From NCBI GenBank assembly GCA_003136515.1, contig PLEU01000167.1, positions 8,011 through 14,823 of the forward strand: a DNA stretch of 6,813 bases, written 5' to 3'. Below, piece by piece: positions 1 to 4,770 of this stretch (its first letter is position 1; every line of letters starts with the position of its first letter). A model generated the notes under the pieces. The model worked only from the letters and a program-made list of their open reading frames with translations. It searched no databases and was not told the origin of the DNA. Source of the stretch: Spartobacteria bacterium. Its GTDB lineage: Bacteria > Verrucomicrobiota > Verrucomicrobiae > Chthoniobacterales > UBA6821. A program made the position numbers and the translations under genes.

Positions 1-299
1 CCAAATATCTTCTCAACGACGCTAATGTGCTGACCCATGATGATGTGACTTCTATAGGAGGAGCTCTTAAGAAGCTCCTTTCGAAATCTTCGCCAATCAC
101 CTTGAAAACGGTAAAAACCCGCCAGCACGAGCTGGAGTCCCGCCTCACCAGATTTGGCAGTACCACTTGTGCCGAAGAAATTTGGAACTCACTCGGCATC
201 AAGGATATCAAGGCGGCATCACTTGCCTCCGCGCCGGAATTCGTGGCCATGACCAAATCCAAACATGCAAAGGCAAAGCCCGAGACAAAGAAAAAATAA
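1..299 (+). CDS. mdcD: Malonate decarboxylase beta subunit MdcD, C-terminal part (5' end outside window)
   Basis: Partial gene, open at the left edge; the reading frame begins at base 3 and stops at TAA 297-299, giving about 98 residues. With the gamma subunit, MdcD forms the carboxyltransferase-like unit that removes CO2 from the malonyl thioester on the acyl carrier subunit, leaving acetyl-ACP in the cytoplasm. The recognisable part is the family's C-terminal helical end: an ESRLTRFG segment, then EIWNSLGIKDI, which matches the ending typical of MdcD. mdcE, mdcG and mdcB directly downstream make the identification firm. The last 17 residues are an unusual Lys-rich tail with seven Lys, ending KPETKKK. 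An internal GTG at base 27 is probably not a start, because the frame is open and family-like on both sides of it. Other members are near 280-290 residues, so roughly two thirds lies outside the window. Confidence 0.85.
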   Translation, partial: KYLLNDANVLTHDDVTSIGGALKKLLSKSSPITLKTVKTRQHELESRLTRFGSTTCAEEIWNSLGIKDIKAASLASAPEFVAMTKSKHAKAKPETKKK

Positions 300-302
300 A
301 TC

Positions 303-308
303 AGGAGG
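303..308 (+). promoter_or_regulatory. Strong Shine-Dalgarno AGGAGG that decides the mdcE start
   Basis: A full AGGAGG lies just after the mdcD stop. It directly abuts the ATG at 309, leaving no spacer, whereas it is 6 nt from the in-frame GTG at 315. The normal spacing rule therefore favours GTG 315 as the real mdcE start. It is the only strong Shine-Dalgarno that I find correctly placed for a gene in this window. Confidence 0.75.
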
Positions 309-314
309 ATGCCC

Positions 315-1040
315 GTGAAAAAAAGTGCTGCAAATGATCTCCTGACCCGGTTCTTTGGCAATTCGGCGAAAGGACTTTCCATCAAAAATTCATTGATCAC
401 CGGTTATGCCAAGTTAGGTACCGGCAGTGTGGCTGTTATTGGCACGGCGAACGGTACCTTCATCGACAATGCCGCCGCATTACGATTAGCCGAACTGGTG
501 ATCGATTGTGTCGAAAATCATCCCAAAATGCCGATTGTTATGTTCGTCGACAGTGCGGGACAGGAACCGAATCGAACCTGTGAAATGCTGGGACTGGCCA
601 GCTATTTCGGCCATCTCTTGAGCTGCTTGCAACTTGCAAGGCAGAACGGACACAAACTCATCACGATCGCAACCGGGAAGGCGATCGGAGGAGCCTTCAT
701 CTGCTACGGAATGCTTGGTGATCGCATCGACGCGCTGTCGTCCGCCAGCGTCGGGTTGATGCCGATTGAAGCCATGTCTGCAGTGACCAAGATTCCTGTA
801 GAGACCCTGACCAAACTCTCCAAAACAATGCCTTCTCTTGAATTTGGCGCCGAACCCTTCGCCCTGCTTGGCGGCGTGAAAGAGGTCTGGGGCCAGAATG
901 ACGATTACTCCGCAAGACTCGTCGAGGCCATAGCTTCATCTTCCTCGGAGGACAATCGTGCCTTGCTTGGCAAAGAGCGAGGTGGTCGCAAAATGGCCCT
1001 CGACGTGCAGGAGCGAATCCTCGCCGAGTCCGCCAAGTGA
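315..1040 (+). CDS. mdcE: Malonate decarboxylase gamma subunit MdcE
   Basis: Partner of MdcD in malonyl-ACP decarboxylation, with a crotonase/carboxyltransferase fold. The product is 241 residues from GTG 315, or 243 from ATG 309; the GTG is preferred because of its Shine-Dalgarno spacing. Numbered from the GTG start, visible family features are the VDSAGQEPNR strand-loop near residues 78-87, a helical stretch with HLLSCLQLARQNGH near 100-113, and the glycine-rich GKAIGGAFICYG near 121-132. The last corresponds to the crotonase-type oxyanion-hole and active-site turn. It is followed by a MPIEAMSAVTKIP segment near 149-161, typical of MdcE. Length agrees with the short MdcE type. The stop overlaps the mdcG start by 4 nt, which suggests translational coupling. 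The 15-nt gap after mdcD fits the equal stoichiometry expected for a beta-gamma pair. A biotin-dependent MadD-type relative is less likely, because mdcG and mdcB show the biotin-independent (prosthetic-group) system. Confidence 0.93.
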   Translation: MKKSAANDLLTRFFGNSAKGLSIKNSLITGYAKLGTGSVAVIGTANGTFIDNAAALRLAELVIDCVENHPKMPIVMFVDSAGQEPNRTCEMLGLASYFGHLLSCLQLARQNGHKLITIATGKAIGGAFICYGMLGDRIDALSSASVGLMPIEAMSAVTKIPVETLTKLSKTMPSLEFGAEPFALLGGVKEVWGQNDDYSARLVEAIASSSSEDNRALLGKERGGRKMALDVQERILAESAK

Positions 1041-1672
1041 CCGACCTGTGCCGCCACGCCCTTGTGTGGCTGACGGAAACTCCACAACCGATACTCAATC
1101 AGGATACTTTGGAGATCAGGCGTTGGCATGAAAACGGAAATCCTTTCGTCGCCTGCCGCCAGCGCGAACAGCAGGATCTCCTCAAACTCGGATTCTGCCT
1201 CCCTGCAGCGGATTCCCCTGAAACCAAACCGAGGCGCCTGTCAGTCCAATCGCCAGCTGAATATATCCTGCGCGTCGGATACCCACCCTTGCTGGCTGAG
1301 GCTGCCAAAAGCGCACTCGAACCAACACTGGGAGATCGACTTTCTAGGCTATCCCTAGCGGGATCGGCAGAAGGATTGTCGCTCCGTGTTTTTGGAAGCT
1401 GGATGTGGCAGACACTTACCGGAAGGTCTTATGTTAACCGCTGTTCAGATCTTGACCTGCTCGCCGAGGTGAGGACCGAAGCTGAAGCCGACGTGACCAC
1501 AGCTTTTCTTCAGCGTGAGGCGTCGATCGGCACATTCAATCTCGACGGAGAACTTTCCGTCCCGGGCCTAGGCGAAGTTCATTGGAAGGAATATCTTAGC
1601 AAGGCACCCATGCTCCTCTTGAAATCGTTTTCAAACGTCCGACTGATCCAGAGGGAGGAACTGTGGAAGTGA
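1037..1672 (+). CDS. mdcG: Malonate decarboxylase holo-ACP synthase MdcG (phosphoribosyl-dephospho-CoA transferase)
   Basis: Transfers the phosphoribosyl-dephospho-CoA group from the triphosphoribosyl precursor to a serine of the apo carrier MdcC, releasing pyrophosphate. The product is 211 residues, normal for the family. The N-terminus RHALVWL (residues 6-12) matches the conserved RHDLVWL-type start of MdcG. The nucleotidyltransferase signature is visible as RVFGSWMWQTLTG (117-129) followed by CSDLDLL (136-142); Asp138 and Asp140 are the expected metal-binding pair, known to be essential in this family. The C-terminal GEVHWKEYL and KAPMLLLKS segments are also typical. The gene starts with GTG inside the mdcE stop (GTGA overlap) and has no in-frame ATG until residue 123, so the GTG start is well supported; coupling to mdcE translation is inferred. 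No strong Shine-Dalgarno is seen. It ends in the same frame as mdcB. Confidence 0.93.
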   Translation: MTDLCRHALVWLTETPQPILNQDTLEIRRWHENGNPFVACRQREQQDLLKLGFCLPAADSPETKPRRLSVQSPAEYILRVGYPPLLAEAAKSALEPTLGDRLSRLSLAGSAEGLSLRVFGSWMWQTLTGRSYVNRCSDLDLLAEVRTEAEADVTTAFLQREASIGTFNLDGELSVPGLGEVHWKEYLSKAPMLLLKSFSNVRLIQREELWK

Positions 1673-1696
1673 TTTCCCCCTCTCATCGCGGGAATT

Positions 1697-2530
1697 ATGA
1701 TCACAACTAGGGACAGAATCTTGGCTCAGGCTGCGCTCTCAGCATTGATAAGAGAACTCGAAGCCTATCCCAAACCAGGACTTGTCAGCAGGATAGATAC
1801 TGGGGCGCATACCGACATGGACTACGATCTAATGTCTTGTTCAGCCCGGGCGTTGCTCGAACCATTCGCCAAGATCGCCGCTGCAGGACGGCAGGCTAGT
1901 TCCTTTGAAAAAACCCTCATCCCTCTCGGTCGCGCAGCCGAAAAGGAAATGCTGCTCGCATCCGGCGGCATCAACACGCACCGAGGAGCAATTTTTTCTC
2001 TGGGCATGATCATCGCCGCAATGGCGCTGACAGAAACGACATCTAGGGCAATGACACCTTCAACTCTCCGTTCGGTGCTTCTTGAAACATGGGGTGATCC
2101 CCTGCAATTCCATGCGCTTGCGGGTGCATACGAGTTGAGTCACGGGGCGATTGTCCGTAAGACAAGTGGAGTTGGTGGCGCCAGAGCCGAGGCTGCAAAG
2201 GGCTTTCCCAGTATTTTTGAAATCGGCCTGCCCTCTTACCGCGAGGCCCTCGCATCGGGACTCGATTCCAATGCCTGCTCTGTACAGACTCTTTTTTGCC
2301 TCATGGCCGCAGTTGATGACAGTAATATCGTCTACCGTGGGGGGCGTGTGGCGGCGAACTTTGTGAGGCAGTCATCCGGGGATTTCCTTGCCGCGGGGGG
2401 CTGCCTATCCGATGGATGGTTTAATCGCGCAGAAAAATTGCACAGGTTTTTCATTCGTCAGAATCTTTCGCCCGGCGGCTCTGCAGATCTACTCTCAGGC
2501 ACACTCTTAGTTGTTTCATGCTGCACCTGA
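1697..2530 (+). CDS. mdcB: Triphosphoribosyl-dephospho-CoA synthase MdcB (CitG family)
   Basis: Joins ATP and 3'-dephospho-CoA to give 2'-(5''-triphosphoribosyl)-3'-dephospho-CoA with loss of adenine; MdcG uses this product. The 277 residues carry nearly all CitG/MdcB family signatures in order: YPKPGLVS (24-31), TGAHTDMD (35-42), GGINTHRGAIFSLG (90-103), GARAEAAKGFP (161-171), DDSNIVYRGG (207-216) and SPGGSADLLSGTL (258-270). Placement after mdcG, and the mdcD/E genes before it, favour MdcB over the citrate lyase protein CitG. The ATG at 1697 is preceded by CGGGAA, a weak ribosome site. The 24-nt gap to mdcG contains no further stop in this frame. The C-terminus (LVVSCCT) is a short hydrophobic and cysteine end that I do not recognise as conserved. 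It is the last mdc gene seen; no mdcH follows. Confidence 0.94.
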   Translation: MITTRDRILAQAALSALIRELEAYPKPGLVSRIDTGAHTDMDYDLMSCSARALLEPFAKIAAAGRQASSFEKTLIPLGRAAEKEMLLASGGINTHRGAIFSLGMIIAAMALTETTSRAMTPSTLRSVLLETWGDPLQFHALAGAYELSHGAIVRKTSGVGGARAEAAKGFPSIFEIGLPSYREALASGLDSNACSVQTLFCLMAAVDDSNIVYRGGRVAANFVRQSSGDFLAAGGCLSDGWFNRAEKLHRFFIRQNLSPGGSADLLSGTLLVVSCCT

Positions 2531-2645
2531 CTCCTGGTAAAAAACACAAGAGGCCTTTGTTATTCCACTCCTCACTCCATGCGCAGCAGACATAAGAAAT
2601 CTACAACATTGCTTTTCCGCCCCTACTAGTCGCAAAATGATCTCA

Positions 2646-2672
2646 TTGACTGGCAAGCTGCAAGAGTATCAT
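2646..2672 (+). promoter_or_regulatory. Probable sigma70-like promoter of tRNA-Leu
   Basis: TTGACT at 2646-2651 (five of six consensus -35 bases) and TATCAT at 2667-2672 (five of six consensus -10 bases) are separated by 15 nt, slightly short of the usual 16-18. Transcription would begin near 2679, about 19 nt before the mature tRNA 5' end, a normal leader for RNase P processing. The position suggests that the tRNA is transcribed independently of the mdc operon. Confidence 0.45.
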
Positions 2673-2697
2673 CTTCACAAGCCTTAATAAAAATTTA

Positions 2698-2779
2698 GCT
2701 CGAATGGCGGAATTGGCAGACGCGCCAGACTTAGGATCTGGTACCGAAAGGTGTGTGGGTTCGACCCCCTCTTCGAGCA
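2698..2779 (+). tRNA. tRNA-Leu, anticodon UAG
   Basis: Class II tRNA folded by eye. The 7-bp acceptor stem pairs 2698-2704 with 2772-2778 perfectly, with discriminator A at 2779. The 3-bp D stem pairs GCG 2707-2709 with CGC 2721-2723 around an AATTGGCAGA loop. The 5-bp anticodon stem CCAGA/TCTGG encloses loop CTTAGGA, giving anticodon TAG at 2732-2734, which reads CUA and other CUN codons. The long variable arm pairs ACC 2743-2745 with GGT 2750-2752 on a GAAA tetraloop, as leucine tRNAs require. T-loop TTCGACC is at 2760-2766. The T stem (GTGGG 2755-2759 with CCCTC 2767-2771) contains one T-T mismatch, 2756 with 2770. CCA is not encoded, so it must be added after transcription. Confidence 0.96.
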
Positions 2780-2888
2780 CTTTTCATATCTCTACTCATG
2801 AGTCCGGTAGCCGACAATCGCACCAAGAATATCTTGGCCCCAGAAGGCGTGCCAGTGTAGTTGTATAGGTTCCAAAGGTCATTTTCAC

Positions 2889-3854
2889 ATGGGCACTATT
2901 TACAACTCCATCCTTGATACCATCGGACGCACTCCACTTGTGCGCCTGAACCACATCACCAAAGGTCTCCCCGCGACGATAGCCCTCAAGTGTGAATTCT
3001 TCAATCCGCTGGGGAGCGTAAAGGATCGCATCGGTGCCGCCATGATCGAGGATGCTGAAGCAAAGGGCTTAATCAATGAGGGAACCACCATCATTGAGCC
3101 AACTAGTGGGAATACCGGTATTGCTCTTGCTTTTGTTGCAGCTGCGAAGGGGTACAAGCTCATCCTCACCATGCCTGAGACAATGAGTCTGGAGCGCCGC
3201 ACGCTGCTCGCTCTACTCGGCGCTCAGCTTGTCCTCACACCCGGCTCCGAGGGTATGAAGGGAGCCATCGCCCGCGCCGAACAGTTACATCAGGATACAC
3301 CCAATTCTTGGGTTCCGCAGCAGTTCAACAACGCTGCCAATCCGGCCATTCATCGGAAAACAACAGCCGAAGAAATCTGGTCCGACACCAATGGTAAGAT
3401 AGATATACTCGTCTCCGCAGTTGGAACGGGAGGAACCATCACTGGTGTGGCAGAGGTTATCAAGCAGCGTAAACCTGATTTCAAGGCCGTTGCCGTAGAA
3501 CCAAAGGATTCTCCGGTTATCACCCAGACCCGCAATGGGGAACCGGTCAAACCCGGCCCCCACAAGATTCAGGGAACCGGAGCAGGATTTGTGCCTGCCA
3601 ACCTGCATCTGGATATAGTGGATGAAGTCATCACGGTTTCCAATGAAGAGGCAATCACCATGGCTCGCAGACTTGCCAAGGAGGAGGGTATTCTCGCCGG
3701 TATCAGCTCGGGAGCCAATGTTCATGCAGCCGTTGAGCTAGCAAAACGACCGGAACATGCCGGCAAACTCATCGTCACTATCGCCTGCTCCACGGGAGAG
3801 CGCTACCTCAGCACCGTGCTGGCCGAAGAGGCCCGCGCTCAGGTGGGAGGCTAA
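2889..3854 (+). CDS. cysK: Cysteine synthase A (O-acetylserine sulfhydrylase), PLP-dependent
   Basis: Makes L-cysteine from O-acetylserine and sulfide, the last step of sulfate assimilation, in the cytoplasm. The 321 residues match the usual CysK length (about 310-325). Signatures in order: [11 protein letters not shown] at 11-21; [10 protein letters not shown] at 39-48, with Lys45 as the expected PLP Schiff-base lysine; PTSGNTG at 71-77, the substrate carboxylate loop; GTGGT at 179-183, the PLP phosphate clamp; [11 protein letters not shown] at 226-236; SSGAN at 273-277; and [10 protein letters not shown] at 300-309. There is no C-terminal CBS domain, so it is not cystathionine beta-synthase. 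The KIQG and [10 protein letters not shown] segments favour CysK over CysM. A weak Shine-Dalgarno, AAAGG, ends 10 nt before the ATG. It stands alone, with no cysE or sulfate-reduction gene beside it, and follows the tRNA by 109 nt, so its own promoter is likely. I do not see a convincing one. Confidence 0.96.
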   Translation: MGTIYNSILDTIGRTPLVRLNHITKGLPATIALKCEFFNPLGSVKDRIGAAMIEDAEAKGLINEGTTIIEPTSGNTGIALAFVAAAKGYKLILTMPETMSLERRTLLALLGAQLVLTPGSEGMKGAIARAEQLHQDTPNSWVPQQFNNAANPAIHRKTTAEEIWSDTNGKIDILVSAVGTGGTITGVAEVIKQRKPDFKAVAVEPKDSPVITQTRNGEPVKPGPHKIQGTGAGFVPANLHLDIVDEVITVSNEEAITMARRLAKEEGILAGISSGANVHAAVELAKRPEHAGKLIVTIACSTGERYLSTVLAEEARAQVGG

Positions 3855-3857
3855 CGC

Positions 3858-3901
3858 AGAAAGCATGATTGAAGAGGACAAGATTCCTATGAAATGCTTC
3901 T
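3858..3901 (+). terminator. Possible weak terminator-like fold after cysK
   Basis: Three bases after the cysK stop, AGAAAGCAT (3858-3866) can pair with ATGCTTCT (3894-3901) as 8 bp with one bulged A. Within the loop, AGGA (3875-3878) can pair with TCCT (3885-3888). The fold is followed by the AT-rich AAATATTATT rather than a clean T-run. It could mark the cysK transcript end but is weak as an intrinsic terminator. Confidence 0.25.
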
Positions 3902-4009
3902 AAATATTATTCGATAATGAACAATCAATAGTTTCCTCCGACCAGCGATTTTTGATCTCAGTATTCTCGTTTCATCCTTCATAATTTTTTACTCCGTCCC
4001 CACTTTCCC

Positions 4010-4675
4010 ATGTCACGCTCTTCCTTCTCCTCGGATTCCAATCTGGAAATTTCGCCGCCGTCAGCGCTCGAACTGCTTTGGATCAATCATCGGGGTGCAG
4101 TTATCGGAGGTGCATCCGCAGTCGTTTTGATCGCACTGGTTGCTCTAGGCGTCATTATCTCAATCCGATCGACTCACATCGCCTCGGAGACCCTCTTAGC
4201 CAACGCAACTGATGAGACAGGATGGAACGAAGTCATCGCCAAATATCCTCATACCCCGGCCGCCGCTGATGCCATGCTACTCCTAGCTGCCTCTCTCCGT
4301 GATGCCGGAAAGCTAGAAGAATCCAATGAAATGTACTCACGCTTTGCCGAGAGCTTTCCCAACAGCTCAATTGCCGTCTCCGGTCTTCTTGGACGTGCAG
4401 CGAATTCAAGGGTGGCAAACCAGCCGGATAACGCTGTGTCCAGCTATCAGGAAGCAGCTGCGCAATACGCGCAATCGTACGGTGCTCCCTTTGCACTTTT
4501 CACTGAGTTGCAAATCCTAGCCCAACAGGGAAAAACTGAAGATGCCCATCGTGTCCTGACGGCGCTCACAAGTCAGTACCCCGGTTCAGTCGCAGCTCAG
4601 AAATTTGTTGGGGCTTCCCAAGGCTCGCCCTCATCGGAATCTTCCTCTTCAGCAAGTTCAGGAAGTTCACAATAG
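4010..4675 (+). CDS. Single-pass membrane protein with TPR-like extracytoplasmic domain (YfgM-like architecture)
   Basis: The 221-residue protein has a short N-terminal cytoplasmic segment (1-29), one strong hydrophobic helix (about 30-52, GGASAVVLIALVALGVIIS), and a soluble region with helical repeat character. TPR-like units are seen near 74-118 (YPHTPAAADAMLL, then AGKLEESNEMYSRFAESFP), near 122-157 and near 160-194 (GKTEDAHRVLTALTSQYP). The final 19 residues are Ser-rich (12 Ser), probably a disordered tail. The layout resembles YfgM, a SecYEG/PpiD-associated membrane TPR protein, and also generic outer-membrane-assembly TPR proteins. This is a similarity of layout, not a proven homology. 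The ATG at 4010 is the only early Met (the next is residue 89). It lacks a Shine-Dalgarno and is preceded by a pyrimidine run ending TTCCC. The gene lies 155 nt after cysK and converges on the reductase gene. Function is unknown. Confidence 0.82.
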   Translation: MSRSSFSSDSNLEISPPSALELLWINHRGAVIGGASAVVLIALVALGVIISIRSTHIASETLLANATDETGWNEVIAKYPHTPAAADAMLLLAASLRDAGKLEESNEMYSRFAESFPNSSIAVSGLLGRAANSRVANQPDNAVSSYQEAAAQYAQSYGAPFALFTELQILAQQGKTEDAHRVLTALTSQYPGSVAAQKFVGASQGSPSSESSSSASSGSSQ

Positions 4676-4679
4676 ATCT

Positions 4680-4698
4680 GCTGGATCTTTATTCCAGC
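4680..4698 (+). terminator. Hairpin just after the TPR-protein gene
   Basis: Perfect 6-bp stem GCTGGA (4680-4685) and TCCAGC (4693-4698) with a 7-nt loop, 4 nt after the TAG stop. There is no T-run after it (GAGCTTCCC follows), so it may stabilise the 3' end of the mRNA or act as a weak terminator rather than a classical intrinsic one. Confidence 0.35.
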
Positions 4699-4737
4699 GA
4701 GCTTCCCATTCAGACATATCGCTGATGCAGAAAATCT

Positions 4738-4769
4738 CAGCTGGAAATCACTATTACCTTACCCAGCTG
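4738..4769 (-). terminator. Candidate intrinsic terminator of the minus-strand reductase gene
   Basis: CAGCTGG (4738-4744) and CCAGCTG (4763-4769) form a perfect 7-bp stem with an 18-nt loop, beginning 1 nt past the reductase stop codon on the minus strand. Read on that strand, the stem is followed by AGATTTTCTG, a short T-rich stretch. The long loop and only four consecutive T make it moderate. It may also limit transcription arriving from the convergent gene. Confidence 0.4.
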
Positions 4770-4770
4770 C

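Noticed and set aside
697..1129. Minus-strand frames of 133 and 74 residues opposite mdcE/mdcG
   Set aside because: They are antisense to conserved coding sequence, Arg/Trp-rich and without a ribosome site; typical shadow frames.
2546..2560. Short hairpin ACAAG/TTTGT after mdcB, followed on the minus strand by six T
   Set aside because: Only 5 bp including a G-T pair, and the T-run is on the strand opposite the mdc operon with no minus-strand gene to end.
2698..2779. tRNA-Leu as an integration site that brought in the mdc operon
   Set aside because: The mdc genes lie on the 5' side of the tRNA. Integrases usually use the 3' end, which here faces cysK, a core gene. I see no integrase and no repeated tRNA end.
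2794..2803. Perfect 10-bp palindrome ACTCATGAGT between tRNA and cysK
   Set aside because: Short, single copy and without a nearby promoter or regulator; can occur by chance.
3285..3725. 146-residue minus-strand frame inside cysK
   Set aside because: Antisense to conserved CysK motifs with no recognisable domain.
3906..3918. AT-rich inverted repeat ATTAT-TCG-ATAAT upstream of the TPR gene
   Set aside because: Only 5-bp arms in an AT-rich stretch; no matching -35 at proper distance and no second copy.
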